From Anaspis maculata (Eukaryota > Arthropoda > Insecta > Coleoptera > Scraptiidae): a stretch of 64,000 nt of DNA. The notes under the pieces are model-generated. The model was not told where the DNA came from. It was given only the letters and a program-made list of their open reading frames with translations, and searched no databases. Shown piece after piece: positions 46,901-60,290 of the stretch. Positions within the stretch are counted from its first letter, which is position 1. The number at the start of each line of letters is the position of its first letter. A program made the translations under genes and the position numbers. The DNA lies in contig OX421967.1 in assembly GCA_949128115.1 (NCBI GenBank), positions 3,648,070 to 3,712,069 of the forward strand, in the 5' to 3' direction.

Positions 46901-49691
46901 CCCACGTAACTTCTAAAACGATCGGTCACCACTTTTGATGTTGGCAGCTACTTGTTCCAAACGCAAAATCTGACGAACGAACACAAATATAGAAGAAAAG
47001 ACACAATTGTTATTCAAAATGTTCAGGTTTTAACCCACGTGACTTCAGGCTTCAACCCACGTGACTTCAGGCTTCAACCCACGTGACTTTGAAAACGATC
47101 GGTCACCACTTTTGAAGATGGCAGCTACTCTTTCCAAACGCAACATCTGACGAACGAACACAAATATAGAAAAAAAGACACATTTGTTATCCAAAAAGTT
47201 CAGGTTTGAACCCACGTGACTCCAGGCTCCAACCCACGTGACTTCAGGCTTCAACCCACGTGACAACTAAAACGATCGGTCACAATTTTTGATGTTGGCA
47301 GCTACTTGTTCCAAACGCAAAATCTGACGAACGAACACAAATATAGAAGAAAAGACACAATTGTTATCCAAAAAGTTCAGGTTTTAACCCACGTGACTTC
47401 AGGCTTCAACCCACGTGACTTCAGGCTTCAACCCACGTGACTTTGAAAACGATCGGTCACCACTTTTGAAGATGGCAGCTACTCTTTCCAAACGCAACAT
47501 CTGACGAACGAACACAAATATAGAAAAAAAGACACATTTGTTATCCAAAAAGTTCAGGTTTGAACCCACGTGACTCCAGGCTCCAACCCACGTGACTTCA
47601 AGCTTCAACCCACGTGACATCTAAAACGATCGGTCACCACTTTCGATGTTGGCAGCTACTTGTTCCAAACGCAAAATCTGACGAACGAACACAAATATAG
47701 AAGAAAAGACACAATTGTTATCCAAAAAGTTCAGGTTTTAACCCACGTGACTTCATGCATCAACCCACGTGACTTCAGGCTTCAACCCACGTGACTTCAG
47801 GCTTCAACCCACGTGACTTTGAAAACGATCGGTCACCACTTTTGAAGATGGCAGCTACTCTTTCCAAACGCAACATCTGACGAACGAACACAAATATAGA
47901 AAAAAAGACACAATTGTTATCCAAAAAGTTCAGGTTTGAACCCACGTGACTCCAGGCTCCAACCCACGTGACTTTAGGCTTCAACCCACGTAACTTCTAA
48001 AACGATCGGTCACCACTTTTGATGTTGGCAGCTACTTGTTCCAAACGCAAAATCTGACGAACGAACACAAATATAGAAGAAAAGACACAATTGTTATCCA
48101 AAAAGTTCAGGTTCTAACCCACGTGACTTCAGGCTTCAACCCACGTGACTTTAGGCTTCAACCCACGTGACATCTAAAACGATCGGTCACCACTTTCGAT
48201 GTTGGCAGCTACTTGTTCCAAACGCAAAATCTGACGAACGAACACAAATATAGAAGAAAAGACACAATTGTTATCCAAAAAGTTCAGGTTTTAACCCACG
48301 TGACTTCAGGCTTCAACCCACGTGACTTCAGGCTTCAACCCACGTGACTTTGGAAACGATCGGTCACCACTTTTGAAGATGGCAGCTACTCTTTCCAAAC
48401 ACAACATCTGACGAACGAACACAAATATAGAAAAAAAGACACATTTGTTATCCAAAAAGTTCAGGTTTGAACCCACGTGACTCCAGGCTCCAACCCACGT
48501 GACTTCAGGCTTCAACCCACGTGACATCTAAAACGATCGGTCACCACTTTCGATGTTGGCAGCTACTTGTTCCAAACGCAAAATCTGACGAACGAACACA
48601 AATATAGAAGAAAAGACACAATTGTTATCCAAAAAGTTCAGGTTTTAACCCACGTGACTTCAGGCTTCAACCCACGTGACTTCAGGCTTCAACCCACGTG
48701 ACTTCAGGCTTCAACCCACGTGACTTTGAAAACGAACGGTCACTACTTTTGAAGATGGCAGCTACTCTTTCCAAACGCAACATCTGACGAACGAACACAA
48801 ATATAGAAAAAAAGACACATTTGTTATCCAAAAAGTTCAGGTTTGAACCCACGTGACTCCAGGCTCCAACCCACGTGACTTCAGGCTTCAACCCACGTGA
48901 CATCTAAAACGATCGGTCACCATTTTTGATGTTGGCAGCTAGGTACTTGTTCCAAACGCAAAATCTGACGAACGAACACAAATATAGAAGAAGAGACACA
49001 ATTGTTATCCAAAAAGTTCAGGTTTTAACCCACGTGACTTCAGGCTTCAACCCACGTGACTTCAGGCTTCAACCCACGTGACTTTGGAAACGATCGGTCA
49101 CCACTTTTGAAGATGGCAGCTACTCTTTCCAAACGCAACATCTGACGAACGAACACAAATATAGAAAAAAAGACACAATTGTTATCCAAAAAGTTCAGGT
49201 TTGAACCCACGTGACTCCAGGCTCCAACCCACGTGACTTCAGGCTTCAACCCACGTAACTTCTAAAACGATCGGTCACCACTTTTGATGTTGGCAGCTAC
49301 TTGTTCCAAACGCAAAATCTGACGAACGAACACAAATATAGAAGAAAAGACACAATTGTTATCCAAAAAGTTCAGGTTTTAACCCACGTGACTTCATGCA
49401 TCAACCCACGTGACTTCAGGCTTCAACCCACGTGACTTCAGGCTTCAACCCACGTGACTTCAGGCTTCAACCCACGTGACTTTGGAAACGATCGGTCACC
49501 ACTTTTGCAGATGGCAGCTACTCTTTCCAAACACAACATCTGACGAACGAACACAAATATAGAAAAAAAGACACATTTGTTATCCAAAAAGTTCAGGTTT
49601 GAACCCACGTGACTCCAGGCTCCAACCCACGTGACTACCTAAAACTACCTTCTAATGGCAAGAACCCAAGACTCAAAAATTTCTCATTTTA

Positions 49692-49707
49692 CCTTGCTAT
49701 AGCAAGG
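49692..49707. other. 16-bp perfect palindrome in satellite B (first of many)
   Basis: CCTTGCTATAGCAAGG is its own reverse complement. With one mismatched pair the symmetry extends to 22 bp (TTA...CAA). It occurs about once per 338 bp. Some monomers break it as 'ctttgctatagcaagg' or 'cctttctatagcaagg', and one near 63820 reads 'ccttgccatagcaagg'. Confidence 0.9.
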
Positions 49708-51510
49708 CAAATGTTTGTCTTCAAAAAAAGCCACTTTGTTAATAATTGCTCAATCAATTTGAAAACAGTGTCATGTTGTTAGGAGCCCTAATAATAGTCA
49801 AGATCTCTGAAATCTTCTCGATTGCACTTCAAGTTTTCGAGTGAAAGTGCTCGGCATTCTGCACACTTTTGTGCGGAGTGTTCGTATCTACTTTGACGCC
49901 ACACGTCTCAGGTTCGTTTAAATCATCAGTTGCGTCTCTTGAAACATTCCGTTGATCAAAATATGATGAGTCAGTGTCAAAACTACCTTCTAATGGCGAG
50001 AACCCAAGACTCAAAAATTTCTCATTTTACCTTGCTATAGCAAGGCAAATGTTTGTCTTCAAAAAAAGCCACTTTGTTAATAATTGCTCAATCATTTCAA
50101 GAACAGTGTCATGTTGTTTGAAGCCCTAATAATAGTCAAGATCTCTGAAATCTTCTCGATTGCTCCTTAGGTTTCCGAGAAAAAGTGCTTGGCATTCTGC
50201 GAACTTTTGTGCGGAGTGTTCGTATCTACTCTGCCGCCACACGTCTCAAGTTCGTTTTAATCATCAGTTGCGTCTCTTGAAACATTCCGTTGATCAAAAT
50301 ATGATGAGTTAGAGTCAAAACTACCTTTTAATGGCGAGAACCCAAGACTCAAAAATTTCTCATTTTACTTTGCTATAGCAAGGCAAATGTTTGTCTTCAA
50401 AAAAAGCCACTTTGTTAATAATTGCTCAATCAATTCAAAAAAGTGTCATGTTGTTTGAAGCCCTAATAATAGTCAAGATCTCTGAAATCTTCTCGATTGC
50501 ACCTTAGGTTTCCGAGAAAAAGTGCTAGGCATTCTGCACACTTTTGTGCGGAGTGTTCGTATATACTTTGACGCCACACGTCTCAGGTTCGTTTAAATCA
50601 TCAGTTGCGTCTCTTGAAACATTCCGTTGATCAAAATATGATGAGTTAGAGTCAAAACTACCTTTTAATGGCGAGAACCCAAGACTCAAAAATTTCTCAT
50701 TTTACCTTGCTATAGCAAGGCAAATGCTTGTCTTCAAAAAAAGCCACTTTGTTAATAATTGCTCAATCAATTCAAAAACAGTGTCATGTTGTTTGAAGCC
50801 CTAATAATAGTCAAGATCTCTGAAATCTTCTCGATTGCACCTTAGGTTTCCGAGAAAAAGTGCTTGGCATTCTGCGAACTTTTGTGCGGAGTGTTCGTAT
50901 CTACTTCGACGCCACACGTCTCAGGTTCGTTTCAATCATCATTTGCGTCTCTTGAAACAATCCGTTGATCAAAATATGATGAGTCAGTGTCAAAACTACC
51001 TTCTAATGGCAAGAACCCAAGACTCAAAAATTTCTCATTTTACCTTGCTATAGCAAGGCAAATGTTTGTCTTCAAAAAAAAGCCACTTTGTTAATAATTG
51101 CTCAATCATAATAAAAACAGTGTCATGTTGTTTGAAGCCCTAACAATAGTCAAGATCTCTGAAATCTTCTCGATTGCACCTTAGGTTTCCGAGAAAAAGT
51201 GCTAGGCATTCTGCACACTTTTGTGCGGAGTGTTCGTATATACTTTGACGCCACACGTCTCAGGTTCGTTTAAATCATCAGTTGCGTCTCTTGAAACATT
51301 CCGTTGATCAAAATATGATGAGTTAGAGTCAAAACTACCTTTTAATGGCGAGAACCCAAGACTCAAAAATTTCTCATTTTACTTTGCTATAGCAAGGCAA
51401 ATGTTTGTCTTCAAAAAAAGCCACTTTGTTAATAATTGCTCAATCAATTCAAAAAAGTGTCATGTTGTTTGAAGCCCTAATAATAGTCAAGATCTCTGAA
51501 ATCTTCTCGA

Positions 51511-53536
51511 TTGCACCTTAGGTTTCCGAGAAAAAGTGCTTGGCATTCTGCGAACTTTTGTGCGGAGTGTTCGTATCTACTCTGCCGCCACACGTCTCAG
51601 GTTCGTTTTAATCATCATTTGCGTCTCTTGAAACAATCCGTTGATCAAAATATGATGGGTCAGTGTCAAAACTACCTCCTAATGGCAAGAACCCAAGACT
51701 CAAAAATTTCTCATTTTACCTTGCTATAGCAAGGCAAATGTTTGTCTTCAAAAAAAGCCACTTTGTTAATAATTGCTCAATCAATTTAAAAACAGTGTCA
51801 TGTTGTTTGAAGCCCTAATAATAGTCAAGATCTCTGAAATCTTCTCGATTGCACTTCAAGTTTTCGAGAGAAAGTGCTCGGCATTCTGCACACTTTTGTG
51901 CGGAGTGTTCGTATCTACTTTGACGCCACACGTCTCAGGTTCGTTTAAATCATCAGTTGCGTCTCTTGAAACATTCCGTTGATCAAAATATGATGAGTTA
52001 GAGTCAAAACTACCTTTTAATGGCGAGAACCCAAGACTCAAAAATTTCTCATTTTACTTTGCTATAGCAAGGCAAATGTTTGTCTTCAAAAAAAGCCACT
52101 TTGTTAATAATTGCTCAATCAATTCAAAAAAGTGTCATGTTGTTTGAAGCCCTAATAATAGTCAAGATCTCTGAAATCTTCTCGATTGCACCTTAGGTTT
52201 CCGAGAAAAAGTGCTTGGCATTCTGCGAACTTTTGTGCGGAGTGTTCGTATCTACTCTGCCGCCACACGTCTCAGGTTCGTTTTAATCATCATTTGCGTC
52301 TCTTGAAACAATCCGTTGATCAAAATATGATGGGTCAGTGTCAAAACTACCTCCTAATGGCAAGAACCCAAGACTCAAAAATTTCTCATTTTACCTTGCT
52401 ATAGCAAGGCAAATGTTTGTCTTCAAAAAAAGCCACTTTGTTAATAATTGCTCAATCAATTTAAAAACAGTGTCATGTTGTTTGAAGCCCTAATAATAGT
52501 CAAGATCTCTGAAATCTTCTCGATTGCACTTCAAGTTTTCGAGAGAAAGTGCTCGGCATTCTGCACACTTTTGTGCGGAGTGTTCGTATATACTTTGACG
52601 CCACACGTCTCAGGTTCGTTTAATTCATCAGTTGCGTCTCTTGAAACATTCCGTTGATCAAAATATGATGAGTTAGAGTCAAAACTACCTTTTAATGGCG
52701 AGAACCCAAGACTCAAAAATTTCTCATTTTACTTTGCTATAGCAAGGCAAATGTTTGTCTTCAAAAAAAGCCACTTTGTTAATAATTGCTCAATCAATTC
52801 AAAAAAGTGTCATGTTGTTTGAAGCCCTAATAATAGTCAAGATCTCTGAAATCTTCTCGATTGCACCTTAGGTTTCCGAGAAAAAGTGCTTGGCATTCTG
52901 CGAACTTTTGTGCGGAGTGTTCGTATCTACTCTGCCGCCACACGTCTCAGGTTCGTTTTAATCATCATTTGCGTCTCTTGAAACAATCCGTTGATCAAAA
53001 TATGATGGGTCAGTGTCAAAACTACCTCCTAATGGCAAGAACCCAAGACTCAAAAATTTCTCATTTTACCTTGCTATAGCAAGGCAAATGTTTGTCTTCA
53101 AAAAAAGCCACTTTGTTAATAATTGCTCAATCATAATAAAAACAGTGTCATGTTGTTTGAAGCCCTAATAATAGTCAAGATCTCTGAAATCTTCTCGATT
53201 GCACCTTAGGTTTCCGAGAAAAAGTGCTTGGCATTCTGCGAACTTTTGTGCGGAGTGTTCGTATCTACTTCGACGCCACACGTCTCAGGTTCGTTTCAAT
53301 CATCATTTGCGTCTCTTGAAACAATCCGTTGATCAAAATATGATGAGTCAGTGTCAAAACTACCTTCTAATGGCAAGAACCCAAGACTCAAAAATTTCTC
53401 ATTTTACCTTGCTATAGCAAGGCAAATGTTTGTCTTCAAAAAAAGCCACTTTGTTAATAATTGCTCAATCAATTTGAAAACAGTGTCATGTTGTTTGGAG
53501 CCCTAATAATAGTCAAGATCTCTGAAATCTTCTCGA
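51511..53536 (+). repeat. 675-bp dimeric higher-order repeats of satellite B
   Basis: Two-monomer units starting at about 51511, 52186 and 52861 are nearly identical, with a shift of 675 bp. Small differences such as 'gtatctac' versus 'gtatatac' and 'aaatcatc' versus 'aattcatc' separate them. The same dimer reappears at about 54212. Outside such runs, monomers of different subtype are mixed. Confidence 0.85.
51888..51901. other. Short stem-loop inside satellite B monomer (example)
   Basis: GCACA and TGTGC pair around a CTTT loop. It is present in monomers reading 'ctgcacacttttgtgcgg' and weakened in those reading 'ctgcgaacttttgtgcgg', which makes it a subtype difference rather than a constant feature. 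Confidence 0.6.
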
Positions 53537-56500
53537 TTGCACTTCAAGTTTTCGAGAGAAAGTGCTCGGCATTCTGCACACTTTTGTGCGGAGTGTTCGT
53601 ATCTACTTTGACGCCACACGTCTCAGGTTCGTTTTAATCATCATTTGCGTCTCTTGAAACAATCCGTTGATCAAAATATGATGAGTCAGTGTCAAAACTA
53701 CCTTCTAATGGCAAGAACCCAAGACTCAAAAATTTCTCATTTTACCTTGCTATAGCAAGGCAAATGTTTGTCTTCAAAAAAAGCCACTTTGTTAATAATT
53801 GCTCAATCAATTTAAAAACAGTGTCATGTTGTTTGAAGCCCTAATAATAGTCAAGATCTCTGAAATCTTCTCGATTGCACTTCAAGTTTTCGAGAGAAAG
53901 TGCTCGGCATTCTGCACACTTTTGTGCGGAGTGTTCGTATATACTTTGACGCCACACGTCTCAGGTTCGTTTAATTCATCAGTTGCGTCTCTTGAAACAT
54001 TCCGTTGATCAAAATATGATGAGTTAGAGTCAAAACTACCTTTTAATGGCGAGAACCCAAGACTCAAAAATTTCTCATTTTACTTTGCTATAGCAAGGCA
54101 AATGTTTGTCTTCAAAAAAAGCCACTTTGTTAATAATTGCTCAATCAATTCGAAAAAGTGTCATGTTGTTTGAAGCCCTAATAATAGTCAAGATCTCTGA
54201 AATCTTCTCGATTGCACCTTAGGTTTCCGAGAAAAAGTGCTTGGCATTCTGCGAACTTTTGTGCGGAGTGTTCGTATCTACTCTGCCGCCACACGTCTCA
54301 GGTTCGTTTTAATCATCATTTGCGTCTCTTGAAACAATCCGTTGATCAAAATATGATGGGTCAGTGTCAAAACTACCTCCTAATGGCAAGAACCCAAGAC
54401 TCAAAAATTTCTCATTTTACCTTGCTATAGCAAGGCAAATGTTTGTCTTCAAAAAAAGCCACTTTGTTAATAATTGCTCAATCAATTTAAAAACAGTGTC
54501 ATGTTGTTTGAAGCCCTAATAATAGTCAAGATCTCTGAAATCTTCTCGATTGCACTTCAAGTTTTCGAGAGAAAGTGCTCGGCATTCTGCACACTTTTGT
54601 GCGGAGTGTTCGTATATACTTTGACGCCACACGTCTCAGGTTCGTTTAATTCATCAGTTGCGTCTCTTGAAACATTCCGTTGATCAAAATATGATGAGTT
54701 AGAGTCAAAACTACCTTTTAATGGCGAGAACCCAAGACTCAAAAATTTCTCATTTTACTTTGCTATAGCAAGGCAAATGTTTGTCTTCAAAAAAAGCCAC
54801 TTTGTTAATAATTGCTCAATCAATTCAAAAAAGTGTCATGTTGTTTGAAGCCCTAATAATAGTCAAGATCTCTGAAATCTTCTCGATTGCACCTTAGGTT
54901 TCCGAGAAAAAGTGCTTGGCATTCTGCGAACTTTTGTGCGGAGTGTTCGTATCTACTTTGACGCCACACGTCTCAGGTTCGTTTAAATCATCAGTTGCGT
55001 CTCTTGAAACATTCCGTTGATCAAAATATGATGAGTCAGAGTCAAAACTACCTTTTAATGGCGAGAACCCAAGACTCAAAAATTTCTCATTTTACCTTGC
55101 TATAGCAAGGCAAATGTTTGTCTTCAAAAAAAAGCCACTTTGTTAATAATTGCTCAATCATAATAAAAACAGTGTCATGTTGTTTGAAGCCCTAACAATA
55201 GTCAAGATCTCTGAAATCTTCTCGATTGCACCTTAGGTTTCCGAGAAAAAGTGCTAGGCATTCTGCACACTTTTGTGCGGAGTGTTCGTATATACTTTGA
55301 CGCCACACGTCTCAGGTTCGTTTAAATCATCAGTTGAGTCTCTTGAAACATTTCGTTGATCAAAATATGATTAGTCTGAGTCAAAACTACCTTTGAATGG
55401 CAAGAACCCAAGACTCAAAAATTTCTCATTTTACCTTGCTATAGCAAGGCAAATGTTTGTCTTCAAAAAAAAGCCACTTTGTTAATAATTGCTCAATCAT
55501 AATAAAAACAGTGTCATGTTGTTCGAAGCCCTAACAATAGTCAAGATCTCTGAAATCTTCTCGATTGCACCTTAGGTTTCCGAGAAAAAGTGCTAGGCAT
55601 TCTGCACACTTTTGTGCGGAGTGTTCGTATATACTTTGACGCCACACGTCTCAGGTTCGTTTAAATCATCAGTTGCGTCTCTTGAAACATTCCGTTGATC
55701 AAAATATGATGAGTTAGAGTCAAAACTACCTTTTAATGGCGAGAACCCAAGACTCAAAAATTTCTCATTTTACCTTGCTATAGCAAGGCAAATGCTTGTC
55801 TTCAAAAAAAGCCACTTTGTTAATAATTGTTCAATCAATTCAAAAACAGTGTCATGTTGTTTGAAGCCCTAATAATAGTCAAGATCTCTGAAATCTTCTC
55901 GATTGCACCTTAGGTTTCCGAGAAAAAGTGCTTGGCATTCTGCGAACTTTTGTGCGGAGTGTTCGTATCTACTTCGACGCCACACGTCTCAGGTTCGTTT
56001 TAATCATCATTTGCGTCTCTTGAAACAATCCGTTGATCAAAATATGATGAGTCAGTGTCAAAACTACCTTCTAATGGCAAGAACCCAAGACTCAAAAATT
56101 TCTCATTTTACCTTGCTATAGCAAGGCAAATGTTTGTCTTCAAAAAAAGCCACTTTGTTAATAATTGTTCAATCATTCCAAAAACAGTGTCATGTTGTTT
56201 GAAGCCCTAATAATAGTCAAGATCTCTGAAATCTTCTCGATTGCACTTTAGGTTTCCGAGAAAAAGTGCTTGGCATTCTGCGAACTTTTGTGCGGAGTGT
56301 TCGTATCTACTTTGACGCCACACGTTCAGGTTCGTTTAAATCATCAGTTGCGTCTCTTGAAACATTCCGTTGATCAAAATATGATGAGTTGGAGTCAAAA
56401 CTACCTTTTAATGGCGAGAACCCAAGACTCAAAAATTTCTCATTTTACTTTGCTATAGCAAGGCAAATGTTTGTCTTCAAAAAAAGCCACTTTGTTAATA

Positions 56501-57099
56501 ATTGCTCAATCAATTCAAAAAAGTGTCATGTTGTTTGAAGCCCTAATAATAGTCAAGATCTCTGAAATCTTCTCGATTGCACCTTAGGTTTCCGAGAAAA
56601 AGTGCTTGGCATTCTGCGAACTTTTGTGCGGAGTGTTCGTATCTACTCTGCCGCCACACGTCTCAGGTTCGTTTTAATCATCATTTGCGTCTCTTGAAAC
56701 AATCCGTTGATCAAAATATGATGGGTCAGTGTCAAAACTACCTCCTAATGGCAAGAACCCAAGACTCAAAAATTTCTCATTTTACCTTGCTATAGCAAGG
56801 CAAATGTTTGTCTTCAAAAAAAAGCCACTTTGTTAATAATTGCTCAATCATAATAAAAACAGTGTCATGTTGTTTGAAGCCCTAACAATAGTCAAGATCT
56901 CTGAAATCTTCTCGATTGCACCTTAGGTTTCTGAGAAAAAGTGCTTGGCATTCTGCACACTTTTGTGCGGAGTGTTCGTATCTACTTTGACGCCACACGT
57001 CTCAGGTTCGTTTAAATCATCAGTTGCGTCTCTTGAAACATTCCGTTGATCAAAATATTATGAGTCAGAGTCAAAACTACCTTTTAATGGCGAGAACCC

Positions 57100-60000
57100 A
57101 AGACTCAAAAATTTCTCATTTTACCTTGCTATAGCAAGGCAAATGCTTGTCTTCAAAAAAAGCCACTTTGTTATTAATCGCTCAATCAATTCAAAAACAG
57201 TGTCATGTTGTTTGAAGCCCTAATAATAGTCAAGATCTCTGAAATCTTCTCGATTGCACCTTAGGTTTCCGAGAAAAAGTGCTTGGCATTCTGCGAACTT
57301 TTGTGCGGAGTGTTCGTATCTACTTTGACGCCACACGTCTCAGGTTCGTTTAAATCATCAGTTGCGTCTCTTGAAACATTCCGTTGATCAAAATATGATG
57401 AGTTAGAGTCAAAACTACCTTTTAATGGCGAGAACCCAAGACTCAAAAACTTCTCATTTTACCTTGCTATAGCAAGGCAAATGTTTGTCTTCAAAAAAAG
57501 CCACTTTGTTAATAATTGCTCAATCATTTCAAAAACAGTGTCATGTTGTTTGAAGCCCTAGTATTAGTCAAGATCTCTGAAATCTTCTCGATTGCACCTT
57601 AGGTTTCCGAGAAAAAGTGCTTGGCATTCTGCGAACTTTTGTGCGGAGTGTTCGTATCTACTCTGCCGCCACACGTCTCAGGTTCGTTTTAATCATCAGT
57701 TGCGTCTCTTGAAACATTCCGTTGATCAAAATATGATGAGTCAGAGTCAAAACTACCTTTGAATGGCAAGAACCCAAGACTCAAAAATTTCTCATTTTAC
57801 CTTGCTATAGCAAGGCAAATGTTTGTCTTCAAAAAAAAGCCACTTTGTTAATAATTGCTCAATCATAATAAAAACAGTGTCATGTTGTTTGAAGCCCTAA
57901 CAATGGTCAAGATCTCTGAAATCTTCTCGATTGCACTTCAAGTTTTCGAGAGAAAGTGCTCGGCATTCTGCACACTTTTGTGCGGAGTGTTCGTATCTAC
58001 TTTGACGCCACACGTCTCAGGTTCGTTTAAATCATCAGTTGCGTCTCTTGAAACATTCCGTTGATGAAAATATGATGAGTTGGAGTCAAAACTACCTTTT
58101 AATGGCGAGAACCCAAGACTCAAAAATTTCTCATTTTACCTTGCTATAGCAAGGCAAATGCTTGTCTTCAAAAAAAGCCACTTTGTTAATAATTGCTCAA
58201 TCAATTCAAAAACAGTGTCATGTTGTTTGAAACCCTAATAATAGTCAAGATCTCTGAAATCTTCTCGATTGCACCTCAGGTTTCCGAGAAAAAGTGCTTG
58301 GCATTCTGCGAACTTTTGTGCGGAGTGTTCGTATCTACTTCGACGCCACACGTCTCAGGTTCGTTTTAATCATCAGTTGCGTCTCTTGAAACATTCCGTT
58401 GATCAAAATATGATGAGTCAGAGTCAAAACTACCTTTGAATGGCGAGAACCCAAGACTCAAAAATTTCTCATTTTACTTTGCTATAGCAAGGCAAATGTT
58501 TGTCTTCAAAAAAAGCCACTTTGTTAATAATTGCTCAATCAATTCAAAAAAGTGTCATGTTGTTTGAAGCCCTAATAATAGTCAAGATCTCTGAAATCTT
58601 CTCGATTGCACCTTAGGTTTCCGAGAAAAAGTGCTTGGCATTCTGCGAACTTTTGTGCGGAGTGTTCGTATCTAAACTGCCGCCACACGTCTCAGGTTCG
58701 TTTTAATCATCATTTGCGTCTCTTGAAACAATCCGTTGATCAAAATATGATGGGTCAGTGTCAAAACTACCTTCTAATGGCAAGAACCCAAGACTCAAAA
58801 ATTTCTCATTTTACCTTTCTATAGCAAGGCAAATGTTTGTCTTCAAAAAAAGCCACTTTGTTAATAATTGCTCAATCAATTTAAAAACAGTGTCATGTTG
58901 TTTGAAGCCCTAATAATAGTCAAGATCTCTGGAATCTTCTCGATTGCACTCCAAGTTTTCGAGAGAAAGTGCTCGGCATTCTGCACACTTTTGTGCGGAG
59001 TGTTCGTATCTACTTTGACGCCACATGTGTCAGGTTCGTTTAAATCATCAGTTGCGTCTCTTGAAACATTCCGTTGATGAAAATATGATGAGTTGGAGTT
59101 AAAACTACCTTTTAATGGCGAGAACCCAAGACTCAAAAATTTCTCATTTTACTTTGCTATAGCAAGGCAAATGTTTGTCTTCAAAAAAAGCCACTTTGTT
59201 AATAATTGCTCAATCAATTCAAAAAAGTGTCATGTTGTTTGAAGCCCTAATAATAGTCAAGATCTCTGAAATCTTCTCGATTGCACCTTAGGTTTCCGAG
59301 AAAAAGTGCTTGGCATTCTGCGAACTTTTGTGCGGAGTGTTCGTATCTAAACTGCCGCCACACGTCTCAGGTTCGTTTTAATCATCATTTGCGTCTCTTG
59401 AAACAATCCGTTGATCAAAATATGATGGGTCAGTGTCAAAACTACCTTCTAATGGCAAGAACCCAAGACTCAAAAATTTCTCATTTTACCTTTCTATAGC
59501 AAGGCAAATGTTTGTCTTCAAAAAAAGCCACTTTGTTAATAATTGCTCAATCAATTTAAAAACAGTGTCATGTTGTTTGAAGCCCTAATAATAGTCAAGA
59601 TCTCTGAAATCTTCTCGATTGCACTTCAAGTTTTCGAGAGAAAGTGCTCGGCATTCTGCACACTTTTGTGCGGAGTGTTCGTATCTACTTTGACGCCACA
59701 TGTGTCAGGTTCGTTTAAATCATCAGTTGCGTCTCTTGAAACATTCCGTTGATGAAAATATGATGAGTTGGAGTTAAAACTACCTTTTAATGGCGAGAAC
59801 CCAAGACTCAAAAATTTCTCATTTTACTTTGCTATAGCAAGGCAAATGTTTGTCTTCAAAAAAAGCCACTTTGTTAATAATTGCTCAATCAATTCAAAAA
59901 AGTGTCATGTTGTTTGAAGCCCTAATAATAGTCAAGATCTCTGAAATCTTCTCGATTGCACCTTAGGTTTCCGAGAAAAAGTGCTTGGCATTCTGCGAAC

Positions 60001-60290
60001 TTTTGTGCGGAGTGTTCGTATCTAAACTGCCGCCACACGTCTCAGGTTCGTTTTAATCATCATTTGCGTCTCTTGAAACAATCCGTTGATCAAAATATGA
60101 TGGGTCAGTGTCAAAACTACCTTCTAATGGCAAGAACCCAAGACTCAAAAATTTCTCATTTTACCTTGCTATAGCAAGGCAAATGCTTGTCTTCAAAAAA
60201 AGCCACTTTGTTAATAATTGTTCAATCAATTCAAAAACAGTGTCATGTTGTTTGAAGCCCTAATAATAGTCAAGATCTCTGAAATCTTCT
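57100..60290 (+). repeat. Satellite B higher-order block, copy 1
   Basis: Begins with the unusual 'gttattaatcgctc' variant (57170) and includes 'ctagtattag' (57558) and 'caatggtcaag' (57900), then three 675-bp dimers starting at about 58606, 59281 and 59956 that carry 'gtatctaaactgcc'. The block is repeated from about 61150. Confidence 0.8.

Larger units (their letters stand above)
29391..49637 (-). repeat. Satellite A, minus-orientation array (~20.2 kb)
   Basis: The same satellite as on the left, inverted. Most of this arm is an alternation of two monomer subtypes: type a ('gaagatggcagctactctttcc' or gaagttggcag..., with a 'gaaaaaaagac' tract) and type b ('gatgttggcagctacttgttcc', with 'gaagaaaagac'). 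The resulting dimers are about 340-376 bp. Larger blocks of ~4-5 kb are themselves repeated. Open frames of 61-105 codons recur once per dimer on the minus strand; those checked start at TTG and have no recognisable domain. Confidence 0.96.

Noticed and set aside
30084..49249. Dozens of 61-105-codon frames with near-identical translations on the minus strand.
   Set aside because: They are satellite A monomers read in one frame. Those checked start at TTG, have no recognisable domain, and orientation follows the array. Not called as a gene family.
10467..49637. Regular repeats with variable intervening tracts, reminiscent of a CRISPR array.
   Set aside because: The intervening sequence is itself repetitive, the units are 133-221 bp, there are no unique spacers and no cas genes; the genome is eukaryotic.
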